Origin: Dryococelus australis
Taxonomy: Eukaryota > Arthropoda > Insecta > Phasmatodea > Phasmatidae
NCBI GenBank assembly: GCA_029891345.1
Contig: CM057009.1
Location: forward strand, 230,197,178 to 230,261,177
DNA length: 64,000 nucleotides
Reading direction: 5' to 3'
Positions 35,160-47,647 of this stretch are shown here, piece after piece (positions within the stretch are counted from its first letter, which is position 1; the number at the start of each line of letters is the position of its first letter). A program made the translations under genes and the position numbers. The notes beneath the pieces were generated by a model, which saw nothing but the letters and a program-made list of their open reading frames with translations, was not told the DNA's origin and made no database searches.

Positions 35160-36945
35160 ACTGGAATCGGAGGACTCTTGAGTCGGATGATGACATATTA
35201 TAGGGTGACAATTTATCTGATGATCCTGACTATGAAGAGGCAGTCCTAAGCCAGTGTTCAGATTCTTTGGAAGAAGACGAACGGAATTTCGTGCCAAAAA
35301 AATGTCGCTGGACAGTGTTGAGATGTGGTGGATCAACATGGTCGGCAGAAACACTTGAACAAGAAAATTCTAACGAACTGACTAATATGGAGGTAGTTAC
35401 CATTGTTAAAGAACACTTCAGGGCAAACAAGTGCACTTTGACGCAAATTGGAAACATTCCCAGGGTTGTCAAAATATTTGGATTTGATTATTCCTCATGG
35501 TGTACCACATGAGTTAAAATATATGTTGATAGAAGCAAGTCCATGTGAAGTTTGGGATACATTTATATATTGTGAAATTGTTAGGTCGATGGCAGAGGAA
35601 ACAAATAGGTTTGCCAGCCAAACATTAAAATCTTTGGGAGAGGATGCAAAATTCAAATGAGTTCCCACAAATGAAGGTGAAACGAAAATTTTTTGGGACT
35701 TATTTGCTATATGAGTTTGGACAAGATGCATTCATTGCGCAGCTGTTGATGCACTGACCCTTTTTATAAAAATGAAGTTGCTCCATCCTGAATGCCCAGA
35801 AATCGATTTAAACTTTTGCTACGTTTTTAGCATTTTTCAAACAATGATGAATCCCCCCCCCCCCTCGGGAGACAGACTGTACACACTTTCAAGCTTCACA
35901 TAACAGCTAATCAACTATTGTCTATGAGGTTTGATACCACCTCAAACACTTTGTGTGGATGAATCATTAGTGCAATTTAGGGGTCAGTTGGGAATACAAC
36001 AATATATCCCTAACATGGTTGCAAAATATGGCATCAAAGTATACAAATTGTGTGCAAATCAATGCTGCACCTAGAGTTTCAAAATTTATGGTGGCAAGTA
36101 AAGGGATTATTGAGCCACAGTGCCGACGAAAATTGTACTAAAACTGTCAAAAAAAACTGCTTGATGAAGGAAAAAACATCGTGACCGGCAATTATTAATC
36201 TATAATTGAGTTGGCTAATAAACTATTAGGGCGAGAAAGGCACTTGCTTGGCACACTCAGATCTAATAAAAAAAGGTAATCCAAAACTGCTATGTAAAAA
36301 AAAAAATGAAAATGAGAGAGTTAATTGAAAAATAAAATGACCGAGTAATAGGTATGTTGAAATGGAAAGATAAATGTTATGTGCTTATGATTATAACGAC
36401 ACATTCTGCTGAAATGGTTGAAATCGATTGGGAAAAAGGCCAAATAGTGATTAAACTGAAAATAATAGTGGACTACATCCATAGTAAAACATATATAGAC
36501 ACATCTAACCAGATGTCATCCTACACAATGAGTTTATCTCGTACTGTGAAATTGTACCACAAAATTTAGGTGGAGATGATTTTCGGAATTGCCCTACTGA
36601 ATGTGATTTTTGTCTACAACAGTTTTCGGCAGAAAATGAAGAGTATAACAGATTTCAAAGACGAAGTGGTGAGATACTTGTGGAAGGGAGCTAAAAATAC
36701 TCGAACTGCATCCACTCCCCCACTCCCCCTTCACCACCTGTTTCAAAATGTCGAGCATTCCAATCCCACAGATTTGATAAGAGGCCAGAAAAATTAATCA
36801 AGGTAAATAAATACTGCAAGGGGTGTTACACAAAATTACAATAATGGCTGACTACATCGAATAGGGTAAAAAAGTTGTCACATATATTGCAGAAATTCTG
36901 AGGAAGAACCCACCTTTTCTTTTGAATGTTTTCACAAATATCTAA
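35160..36945 (+). pseudogene. piggyBac transposase (DDE_Tnp_1_7 type), degenerate
   Basis: Read in several frames: an acidic N-terminus (LSDDPDYEEAVLSQCSDSLE, about 35208); CEIVRSMAEETNRFASQTL (about 35572), matching the family block ending EETNRYA; CVDESLVQFRG and QYIPNMVAKYGIKVYKLCAN (about 35945-36060), which hold a catalytic-Asp block; ELANKLLG and HLLGTLRSNKK (about 36205-36275); MLKWKDKCYVLMI (36354), the WKDKR block; and IDTSNQMSSY (about 36495) in place of VDxxDQ. A cysteine-rich C-terminus (YCKGCYTKLQ, CFHKYL) ends near 36945. About ten stops or frameshifts make it non-functional. Confidence 0.88.
35853..35864 (+). repeat. Poly-C run (12)
   Basis: A homopolymer inside the decayed transposase, a likely source of one frameshift and a likely sequencing trouble spot. 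Confidence 0.8.
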
Positions 36946-37159
36946 GAACTAACTAAATTTAGTTTCATTATGGACTAATCTAGTTCCAATGTTATTGGAA
37001 ATTCGTGTAGGGTTTTTGTATAAATACGAACATAATATGCAAAAAACTTCACGTGTATGCATTCCACATTTATGGGACAATTTTTAGAGGAACACATTTG
37101 TGCGTGAAGAACTATTATTTAAGGTTCATTTTATTAATGTTGTTATGAAAAACGATCTT

Positions 37160-37400
37160 TGTACATTTTTTTACTAGCATCAGAAAATAATGCTGTGAAA
37201 AATATCTTGTGTATTCACTTTTCCATGTTTGTAAACATACCTAGGCCAATTCATAGATGGTACAGTTGTGAAAAAAGAACTATATTTTTTGTGGTTCTTT
37301 TCAATACTTTGCGATGTAAAATAACGTTGTATGTATTTTTATAGTGATTAAATATAGATGTGAAAAAATCTCTTGTGTATTTGCTTTTCCAAGCTTGTGT
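37160..37400. repeat. Two-unit repeat of about 166 bp spacing
   Basis: GTGAAAAATATCTTGTGTAT followed by TCACTTTTCC near 37194 recurs as GTGAAAAAATCTCTTGTGTA followed by TTGCTTTTCC near 37360. A weaker form lies near 37144. Confidence 0.55.
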
Positions 37401-37519
37401 GTAATATGTAATGTAAAAAACATTTGGCATTATTTTTTATCACTCTTTTATGAACAACATAATACATATAATAGATTAATAAGAAAACAAAAATAGAACA
37501 CAAAACAATTGTTACGTTT

Positions 37520-38075
37520 TTTATCGACCATAGCGGGTGTATTGTGCTAAGAAAGCTATTTCCTAGCAGGCAGCCAGACTGTAGAAGCAAGGGATTTGTG
37601 ATGTACAAATTCCACTAGAGGTCGTATGTACCCACCATGGACAATTGAGTGATGTAAATACTTGTTATAAGAATATGTATTTTTGCGAGCGCTTGAACAT
37701 AAATTTGCGATAAAATAACTAGTGTATTTAACTATAAGTGATTGAAAATTTAGTTGATTTAAAAATTTCGTACATATGTTCTCAATGTTAACCCATATTG
37801 AATCAAAAAAAATTTCATATAAAATAATATACCACTAAATAGAAAAAAGTATATATAAGAAGTATTATATATAAAATTTATACAAATAAATAAAAAGAAG
37901 ATCAAAACTTAGACCCAGAGACATTATGTTTGTAGGCACCACAGCGGGTCTTTCACGAATAGGAAGCTACTTCGTGGTAGGCGCCTGGACTGTAACAGCA
38001 GGTTGAGTGGCATGGTGTAGAAATTCCCCTGGTGGTCGTATGCAACATCCATGGACCAGAGAATGATTCATTGTG
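37520..38075. repeat. Pair of diverged about 140-bp direct repeats, 413 bp apart
   Basis: Segments 37520-37660 and 37930-38075 share, in order, AGCGGGT, TAGGAAGCTA / AGAAAGCTAT, GGACTGTA / AGACTGTA, AAATTCC and GGTCGTATG followed by CCATGGAC. They occupy the right side of the piggyBac relic. Confidence 0.65.
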
Positions 38076-38110
38076 CAGGTGTATATGTCCTCCATGGTCG
38101 TTAAAGTGAT

Positions 38111-40400
38111 AACTGTTTAACCATAACTACAGAAAGAAAGCATTTAACTTCAAACATGTAATATTTCAAGTAAAGCACCCTACAGTTTTCTGTTTCAAAG
38201 AGCAAATGATTTTAGTGCTATAATATCCTTAGGAGCCACCAACAGTACTAACAATATATAAAACACAAACCAAGAACGTTAGGAGCAACTATTAATACAT
38301 ATTATTTAGAGCATGTAACCATAATATTACATGGATCTCGAGTTTTCTGAAAAAAAAAAGAAAAAAAGCTGTACAAATAACCTGAAAAAGTTATCTTTGC
38401 CATCATAGTTACTGTGGGTAGTCTTACCAGTTTGAAGAATAACTTGTTAAAACTATATGTTTTACTTGTTCTTTGAAAAGACAAAGTAGTCAATTACATT
38501 ACTTACAGTACACCCAAATAATAATAATAATTTAAATTTAAATATTAGCTCTGTTTCTTCAATGGTGGTCCAAAGGTATAGTAGATAAATAAGGCGATGG
38601 CCAAGCACAGGCAGGACAAAGTAACACAAGCTTCAGTGGTCGCAGCACGGTATCGCACGACAAATTATTCTGCATAGAGGAAGATATGAGCATGCATTAT
38701 CCCAACTATTGAGAACATACACATAAAACCAGCAAACATGCCAGGCATGCACTTCTGTTCTTTGGGTGTATGTGGTGTGTCTGGAACATACAATCATGCC
38801 ATGTTATATAAGCAATAAAAGGAACTTTGGTTACACTAATTTTGAAATAAATTAACATCGTTACCAATATGGTGCTTTTAAATATTTCAGTACCACAATT
38901 TGTTATAAATATGTAATATATCACAAATATGGGACATTATATAACAACCTTGTTATTAAATAAAAATATTTAAATTTAATCTATGTGCAGTTGGTTATCC
39001 AATGTTAAATGCAGATGCTTGCTATGCATATGTCAATCAGCACTAGTTTTTCACTATCTTATACATATTAAGAACCAAATGTTAGTATTAGTAGACACAC
39101 AAAGAGTTTTAAGATCGATATACTATATATTAACAAAAAAAGAACAAGTTATGAAGTAAGTAGGCCGAAACATTGAAATTCACTACCATTCTAGGTACAC
39201 AAATCATAGTGACACAGAATTGGAAATCACTAATGATAGCCCCATGTTCAGGCAAGCCAGTTGACACATTTCGGGTTGCCACAGGTTCTCAGAAATAGAT
39301 TTGAATGTCCGAAGAGCACCAGCTAACCAAATGTAGGAATCAACTCGGGTTAGCATGAGGCTCTTGAGATAGGTCAGGGTCAAAAAGCCCGGGCTAATGA
39401 CCCTGTGCCCGGTGTCTTAATCAAATTATGTGTGCAAGTAAATAACGGCGGCTGTATATTCGGCGATGCTTACACTACCGAGCTGGGGTATTGTGGCTCC
39501 CCAGTAGGCTTTCCCAAATGCTGATGTACACACTTCAAAAATAAATACATATTATACACTTCAACATACCTCAACATGGAGCATGTGGCAGTATCGGCTG
39601 ATTTTGAGGGCCATCGCCCTTAAATTCTTCGTGAGGGGGAATAACTGTACACAGATACACACTTTCAGAAACTGCATGTTCTATTGAGATCTCAATATGC
39701 GATGGTACAAAATAGTTAAGAAGGCATGTGGCACAAGGGCCCAAACTGACCAATACTGATAGAGAAAGCATCAATGGACATGCAAATATATGTTAAGTGA
39801 AAATTATGCCAGAGGCTTGGAGTCTGCTCCAGAGGGAGGCGTCCTCGGAGGTGCATGGAGAAATAAGTTAAAAGATTCCTAAATAAATTAATGTCTTGAT
39901 ATGCTCTTGTGTGCTCTTATGGCCATTTGTGCCTCCACAGTCAGCTATGGCATTAGTGCACGCCAGGGGTGAGTCGTAAGCCCAGTGTAAATTGGTGGAG
40001 GCTGCCAAGAACAGCGAATAACTTTCCCGGTGACCCTAATCGCGTAACTCCAAATCAGGTAACTCCAAATCGGCCGTTTATCCTATTTCTTTCAAAACAG
40101 AAATCTTGCAGTCAATAATTTGCTGGTCTGGCATGGTGTCCCTGTGAATCCACGGCCGTCAGACGATAGTACCATTGGAGGGAACGTGGGGGCTGCCTGT
40201 ACAACAGCATAACACGTGTCTTTAGTTTGATGTGTGTCGGTGGGCATGTAGACTGATGTATAAGTGTAGCGATGATGTGAAGTGTTTCAAAAGGCTAGTT
40301 TATATACTCCATTCATTGTGTCAAGACGCCACTTGTGTCGTCACAGGTGATAATATAAATTCCTTTGTAGGCGTGCAGAATGAAGCTGCACATAGCTCAT
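38111..40400. other. No gene recognised
   Basis: AT-rich with GC-richer patches at 39230-39500 and 39820-40210. No domain could be read in any frame. Confidence 0.35.
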
Positions 40401-40439
40401 TTTAGTATTCAGCTGCATCTCATAGATGAGTACCATAGC

Positions 40440-40672
40440 TGTGACGTCAAGGAAAATGCATGTTCACAGGATGTTACATTTATGCAACCGACGCCCTGTA
40501 AACGACAATGTGCAGTACTCTCGCCAGTACCAGATTTGGGTTGAGTTTTTCAGATAATAAATGTACAGGATTTAAAATCATCATTATGTCGCATTTTTCA
40601 CACAGTGTTTGTCCTGCATATTCATTTTTATATAAAACATTTGAAAGGGCGGCGGAATTCCCATGACGTCAT
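40440..40672 (-). promoter_or_regulatory. Promoter-like cluster: CRE, kB-like site, GC box, TATA
   Basis: On the minus strand in order: TGACGTCA (CRE, 40664-40671), GGGAATTCCG (Rel/kB-like, 40653-40662), CCGCCC (about 40649-40654) and TTTTATATAAAA (TATA-like, about 40625-40640). A second CRE-like TGACGTCA lies at about 40442-40449. Order and spacing are those of an RNA polymerase II core promoter with a start expected near 40600, but no downstream open frame was recognised. All sites are short and chance occurrence is possible. Confidence 0.3.
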
Positions 40673-41489
40673 CACAAAACCTGTTAATTTAGCATTTAGA
40701 GCCATGGGAATTGCGCCAATATGTGTAAGAGTAAGACCAAAAAGCATAATGAACTAGCACGAATCTGAATGCAAACTCATTTTTCGCCTGCGCGAAAACG
40801 AGCATATTTCGCATACTGACCTCCGCCATCAGCCAACACGCTGCTCGGGAACCGAGCTCTTCAGTGAGTCCCATCGGTATAGCCATTTTGGGCATTAATA
40901 ATTAATTTATTAATAGTAGACTTTTGTAACCTCTTTGCTTTAATTCTAATACCGACTGAAAGACCAACAGCTAATTTTAACATAATAATTTAAATGGGCA
41001 GTATCCATGTTTCGAAAGCAGCATCGGTTATGGGCAGACGACAGTGCCTAGCCAGCATAATAGAGTTTTGTAGAATACAAGGTCAGTTGTATTCAATTAG
41101 ATGCAATAAAAGTGTGTGTGATTAATTCACGTCTTCTATTGATTGTACATAAGGATAATTTAGGGCACAGCGTCCTTAATGCTGAATTTTAACCTCAGAG
41201 CTTTGTGTTGAGTATTTTGGGTCCTGCCCTCCATAGGCAGAGTAGAATCAGTGTTTGTCAAAGACTGTGTAAGGGGGCCTTTACCCTTACACTTGCATAG
41301 TGGTAGAAACCACTATTTTACATCAGTGCCGATAAGTGCACGACGAACACCAAAACCATCACAATGTCAACCTCCAAGAATCCCCGTGGCCATCGGCCCA
41401 CGACCCTAACATTTGCTCAATCGAGCTGGCACTGGGCAATTCTTTATTTTCATTGTCATACAAAGTCTTGTGGTGAAGGTTCAAGTCAT
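40673..41489. other. No gene recognised
   Basis: Contains the palindromic AT tract TTAATAAATTAATTATTAA near 40895-40913 and a 68-codon minus frame (40689-40895) with no known domain. Confidence 0.35.
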
Positions 41490-42620
41490 CTCTTTTCGAT
41501 ATGGTGGTAGTAGTCTGTAATGTCATGTGCTTGAAGTATTTTATGCTTTTTTTTTATAATTTTGTTTTAAAGGCCATTCAAGGTCATTATTTCAAGGTGG
41601 AGTATGTGTGCATCCAATATTGTGGTAATAGTCTGTAAAGTATTATGCTTCTTGATATTTCAGCATTTTTCATCGAATTGTTTGTTTTCCAGGTTAATAA
41701 AGGTCATCGCATCAAGGTCATGGTCGCTTGCTTCCAATATAGCAGATATGTGACATCAACCAAGATGGCTCGTGCATTCAAAGATGATGGTCGCCTACCA
41801 AAATGGAAGTCGCCTACAAAGATGGCCATTGGTTGAATCTACCAATCTTGTGGTCACCTATCCAGTAGGCTGACTGGGTATGGCCAGCCAAGGAGAAGAA
41901 GGTCGTCTGACTAATTTCCTTGGATAATTGTGGGGAGGGAGAGGGGTGAAACATCAGAAACTAAAAGTTTTTAAAAAAGTCTTATAATAATTTTCAATAA
42001 TAAAATATTTAATAATTATTTTTAAAAATACATTTTATTATTTTTTGCATTTTAAACAATTTTTTATGGGTATAGGTCGAGATCAAAGGTAACAGATCCT
42101 AACCAGACCACTTTCTTTGAACCCAAGGTCACCAGGGTCTGACCTTGAACCAATGATCCTGTCACCATTTCCGGGAAAAATTAGAAATTTTTGGGCATTC
42201 TTTTTTCATATTTTTTAATAAATGTAAATAAAATTTTTGTAATAAATTTTCAGAATTTTTTAAAATTTGTATGTTTTTGGGGGTTATAGGGCCAAAGGTC
42301 TAGGTCAAAGGTCCATAGACCTGAGTCCAGCTCTTATGGCTCTGAGTTACTGATCAACCTCGCAATAGTCACGAGTCCACCTCGCCTGCTCCAGAACAAT
42401 GGGAAATTTTTTAAGGAATTATTTCACTGTAAAGTTAATTTCAATAATTTCTTTATGAAAAATTATTTCGGAAATATTAAAAAGAAAATTTGGAATTGTT
42501 TGGGTTTTTGGGGATTATTTTGGATTTTAATTGTTAATGTCCCCGGGGTCAAAGACAAGTGTCAAGGTCAATGGTCGTAGGTCAGGGGTAAAACATCAAT
42601 GACATCCAATGTGGTGGTGG
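41490..42620 (-). repeat. Left block of an inverted repeat pair, with satellite units
   Basis: 41490-41760 holds about two units of the same 118-bp satellite found at 46213-47175, but in opposite orientation: GTGGTAGTAGTCTGTAATG, CATTCAAGGTCA and CATCCAATATTGTGG recur in step. It continues with ACCAAGATGGC and GTCGCCTACCAAAATGG, matching on the opposite strand 46150-46240 (GCCATCTTGGTCGACATCAC, TTGGTAGGCGACC). After an AT-rich part, more GGTCA-rich sequence lies at 42070-42150 and 42290-42600. TCAAGGTCA or its complement occurs at 41579, 41712, 42140 and 42562. Confidence 0.72.
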
Positions 42621-45599
42621 AACAGAAACAAAACATGATATCTCCGCAGCCTTCAGCTCCACCATCTCAGCACTTTTCCCATAAGCACAATTTCCCTACT
42701 ACTTATATGGTAACAATTTACACATAGATTCCAAGTAGGTGAGTTTAACAATAACTATATATATTTTTTCATTCTTTCCATTTACTGATATATTACTGCC
42801 AGATTTATGGAACTCAAATTGTAAACACACACACTCACACACATATATAAATATTTGCATGCAAAATATTTCCTCATATATTATGGATTGTATATTGAAC
42901 TTAGATCACAAATGTGTACAATGTGTACAGTAAGCAAAAACTGTACTGATAGATTCCTGAGTAATCATTTGTAAGCGAAATGTTAATTCGCAAATATACA
43001 CGTTTCGATGGTCTGTGGAGAATTTTATAAAACAAGAGTGTAACAAGTGGTTAAATCTAAATATTACTCACTCATATACATTATTCCATGATATTACTTA
43101 TATATCCCAAAAATAACTGTTTAACTCAGAAATTACTCTATATTATTATGTAGTACATTATCATGATATAATTATATACAAAATTAAATCCAGATATTTT
43201 GAATTCTGAAAAAAAAAACTCGCATTTGTGTCCAGTATGCTGAAATTGTATTCACATACGCTCAAAAAAACCGTTGAACTCGAAGGACAACTATTCATAT
43301 GTACACTTCTCGTCACAGAAAATGAGCGATCTCGTGTAGCTGAAAATAATTGTAAGTCCCACTTCGGGTATGATCGGCAGGCTGCCCCCTCCCAAATTAC
43401 AGGCGGGTGCCGCGGAGTGGGTGTGGCTAACTGCTGCAGGGAACATGGCTTTGGAGGAAAAGGCATACAAAACACGAATAATTTTTTTTCTTTCATCTCA
43501 GTCTAGTCCGAATATATACTAACACATATGTATTGGAGTTAACGTAAATTAGTTGTGAAAAATGTCGGAATTATAAATAGCCTTTATCAGATCTGAGAAA
43601 CAAATAGTAAATGATAATTTTGAACAGACCACTGGAATAAAAATGCTTCCAAATAATGCATAATTTTAAATTTTAAATGAGGTATTGAGTTATAAAGCCC
43701 CTTGTCAACACACACACGACACACGACATCTTTGAAAACATAGAGATAATCACTAATAACTTTAAATTATTCATAATGTAAAATAATGTTTTTATATGTA
43801 TGATAATTAGAAACCATGAAATGTGTCGGAATCAACAGTCTGAAGTCTAGACTTCACAGTCCAATTAATACTCTATCAACTAATGTATATTCACTGCGTG
43901 CTTCTCCAATAAGTGGCCAATATTACTCCAAAACGCACAGCTCGTTATCCAAAAAGTCTTGTATTGCAAGTTTCGTATTTGCTTCACACATTCCTGAGTG
44001 AGCCTTGTTAAATGTAATCCAATGCAAAGGGGGATTGCATCTATAAGTGTCTGAAGTTTGCTTGTCCTCAAAATAATCCGCGCAGTTTTCCTGTTCCATG
44101 TGATGATAATGCGGAAAAGTTAAACCATTCTGTGCCGTTCATAAAGTAAAAGCCTATTTACGTGCACCATGATGATTACCTGACATGTCTTAACCAAATT
44201 TGGTTGACAGGAAATAGTTATTTTTTACTGGAGTGAAAGAGGACGAAATTCACCTTTAAAAAAGTAATAATATAAATAGAACACATGCATCGTGGTGCTA
44301 GATATATTTTGAAGCAAAATATTCGCATTAAATAAATGTTTTGCATTAAAGTGAGCACTTCTTGATGCCTCTTGCTTTTAATATATGGATGTATACACCC
44401 AAATGTCAATAAAGAATATTTATTAAGTCGTATCTCAGTTTATATTTTCAATTATGTACGAACTGAAGTTAAATAAAAGTGCTTGCATGTGCCATGTGTG
44501 TGTTATAGCATCATTGCGAAAAGTGCAAAGAGGTCACTTTGGTGCGAACATCCTATAGTACCGTTACATCTACGCTGGACAGTTCAACTCAATATATTGT
44601 TTCATTACGTGGTTTCTTACCCAACTGCCTCCATTGGGGATTCGTGATAGTAATATTAAGTAACCCAATTTGAAACACTTGGTGGCTGGAAGACACCACA
44701 TTGATCAGACACCTAACTGATTGGTGAAAAGTGTGCAGTCTAGCAATTTGTCTCTCAATGTTTGATGCCATGTTATGCAAATGCTAGCCACTGTGGCGTA
44801 CACAAATACCATTTGTTTAATAATATGTCACATTGTGATTACAAAAATGATTGGCCAACATTCTATATTTATTATGTTATAAATTGTTGTCAATCCCACA
44901 ACTACAAATAAGCAAAATATACCACGATTTGATACTTGCTTTATCTTTGACTGCCTTAAACACGAAACATTCGCACATATAAACATTTTATAAATAAATG
45001 TTTATTCTAAGAAATACCTTCCTTGCAAAATAAAATATGGCATCTTCTAAGTTTGAGTCCAAATTGGTTGACCAAAATCGAAAGTTTAACTGCCAGAATA
45101 CAGTATTCAGTGTCTGTAAGAAATACACAAATATAGATAGAGAATTTAATTTTCTTTATAGCACATCTACCAAAATCTTACTTCCAAAACCGTAGATGCT
45201 ATAATGACGTAAAGGGTTGAGGGAGTGGAGGTACATTTTAAAGATTATTAATATGACATGCAGTCAAATGAAATGATACTGAGCCAGAGTTCCAAAATAT
45301 CGTACAGGGAATTCCATTATGATCCACTCAAGCGTCATTTCTCAGTGATTGTTTAGCATTATTTATTGATTTATCAACAATTTGTGCTACTTTATAACCC
45401 TTTATTCTCCGTTTATTATGTTTAGTTGTGCAAGTCAGAAAACGAATAAATTCACAAAACATTTAATTTGTAATGTTGTGAGTAGTATATAAAAAGACTT
45501 TGGCTCAAAGGGAGGGGTGATAGGAGCAGAGTAACCCGCCCACCGCCGTGTTGGAACTTCCCTTTTGTCCATTTTGCCCTCAAAATTTCCCTTTCTTCC
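42621..45599. other. Interior between the inverted blocks, no gene recognised
   Basis: About 3 kb, mostly AT-rich. The only distinct patch is 43220-43460, which is GC-richer and gives a 92-codon plus frame and a 111-codon minus frame, neither recognised. No transposase motif was found. Confidence 0.35.
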
Positions 45600-46212
45600 C
45601 TAACAATTGACTAAATGTCCCTACATTTTCCCCTTTTTCCTTATATATTTCAATTTCCCCCAAAAAATTTGTGATTTCTCAGGCGGATCAGTGACCATGG
45701 GTATGATCAGGGAGCTGGATCAGCTACCCAGTGTCAGGGATCATCGACCCAGGTGACCGGGATTCGAGACCCCGGAGTAAACCCTAAAAATTCAACAAAG
45801 TAAACAACTATTAACAAAATAAAAGAAATAAAAATAAAAAACTATTAATATATTCTAAAAATGATATTACTAAAAGTATTATAAATTATTTTAAAAATCA
45901 TACAAAATTATTTAAGTATCCTTTTCAAAAATATTATAATAAAAATGTATTATAAATTATTACTAACCATTAAAAACTAATTAGAAAATGACTGTTTCAA
46001 ATTTATTTCAAAATCGTTAAAAACATGTATAAAACTTAGTATGTAACATTATTAAATAAATATTTAAATAATCGGTTAAAAATTAATTTAAAACAAAACT
46101 TTTCAGAGGTCTTCCCTCACCCATACCCATTCCACCAGCTTGGAAGGTGCAAAGGACAACCATAGTTATAGGTGGCCACAATCTTGGTAGGCGACCGCCA
46201 TCTTGGTCGACA
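45600..46212 (+). repeat. Right inverted block, part before the satellite
   Basis: Contains a pyrimidine-rich start, a GATCA-rich patch with local inverted repeats (about 45685-45775: GGATCAGTGACCATGGG, GGGATCATCGACCC), a long A/T tract and then CTTCCCTCACCCATACCC and GTAGGCGACCGCCATCTTGG. The order mirrors the left block at 41760-42620 read backwards. Only the end next to the satellite aligns closely. Confidence 0.55.
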
Positions 46213-47175
46213 TCACCTGTCCGTCATATTGGATGCAGGTAACAGTGACCTCAACCCCATGACATAGAATTAAATTTAAAAAAAACTCTATAAAAATACA
46301 TAAACATCAGCAAGCATAATAAATTATTATCTAATTCCACAATATTAGAAGCAGACGACATTTTACTTTGACACCATGTCCTTGAATGGCCGTGAAAATA
46401 CATGCTCGAGAAAAAAACACATAAAAGTCCGAAGCAAAATATATTACTGACTACCACCGCGATTTTGGATGCAGACTACCTTGAACTTTGCTCCATGACT
46501 AAGAATGACCTTGAAAACTTAAATTAGAGAAAAAATACACAAAAGTCAGGAAGCATAATATATTACTGACAACAACCGCCATATTGGATGCAGACTACCT
46601 TGACCTTAACCCCATGATGTTGAATGACCTTGAAAACAAAAACTCAAAGGACAATACGTAAAAGTCAGCAAGCAGAATACTTTACAAACTATCACAGCCA
46701 TATTGAATGCATAATACTTTGACCATGACCCCATGTTGAATGACCTCGAAAACAAAAACCCCAGAAAAATATAAATAAAAGACAGCAAACATAATACATT
46801 ACACACAACTACCACCATACTGGATATAGGTACCCTCATCCTAGACACCATGACCTTGAATGAACTTGAAAACCAAGTATCATAAATAAATACACAAAAG
46901 TCAACAAGCTTGTTACATTTATAACTACGTGAGCGATTTAAAATGCAGGTAACCTTTACCAGCACACCTTGAATTACTTTTAAAACTAAAATTCCAAAAA
47001 AATACACTAAAGTCTACATGAATATTACATTACTAACTGCTACCACCATATTAGATGCAGGTGACCTGAAGCATGACCCCATGATATTGAATGACTGTGA
47101 AAACAATAAATATAGAAAAATACATAAAAATCAGCAAGCATATTACATTACAGACTACTGCCATCATTTTTAATT
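46213..47175 (+). repeat. About 118-bp satellite, eight units
   Basis: Unit starts recur near 46213, 46338, 46460, 46580, 46700, 46815, 46930 and 47046, each like CCACCATATTGGATGCAG. Each continues with ACTACCTTGACCTTGACCCC, ATGACCTTGAATGACCTTGA, a run of A with AAATACA, and AAAAGTCAGCAAGCATAATA. Divergence between units is moderate. The perfect nonamer TGACCTTGA is at 46506, 46625 and 46851, with near matches in other units. Minus frames at 46251-47007 are products of the repeat. Confidence 0.9.
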
Positions 47176-47592
47176 ATTCTAACATGTTCACAATCATTTA
47201 TAATTTAGCACATGTCGTTAAAAGGCTGATCAAGAAGAAAATATGCATTATATCCTAAGCCCTATGATAAGCATTATAAGCATTGATGGCTGCAATTTTG
47301 GATTAGTTTATGTTATGACTACTTAATATATAACTATCATATGTACTACTTTTGACCTCTATCAACATAATATGGTCCAACATGCTTTAAAATTCTTGTA
47401 TGAATAGTTGTATGCCGTTTTGAATCCACTGAAATTATAGCTGCCAAATTTATGACTTAGGTGCAACTTATGTTCTCGAAAAGGTGATTTGGCCATTATG
47501 CTTTATGTCTTCTGGTAGACACAGTTGCCTACAAAGTTCAATATATGGTGAACCTATATATGCCATATTGATATGTAGCACTCGTGATATCA

Positions 47593-47647
<55 letters not shown>

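Larger units (their letters stand above)
34830..38110 (+). mobile_element. piggyBac-type DNA transposon relic
   Basis: A decayed piggyBac transposase (35160-36945) sits between sequences sharing the motif GGTCGTATRC and its reverse, found as a hairpin at 34840-34904 and again near 37616, 38031 and 38075-38095. AACAGTTATCACTTTAACGA, read on the minus strand from about 38119, may be the right terminus and TATAACTGATAATT near 34821 the left. TTAA target sites are present near the right end (CGTTAAAG) but a clean TTAA pair was not established. Boundaries are approximate. Confidence 0.7.

Noticed and set aside
46251-47007. Minus-strand frames of 68 and 133 codons with repeated hydrophobic blocks
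   Set aside because: The periodicity equals the 118-bp satellite unit, so they are products of the repeat.
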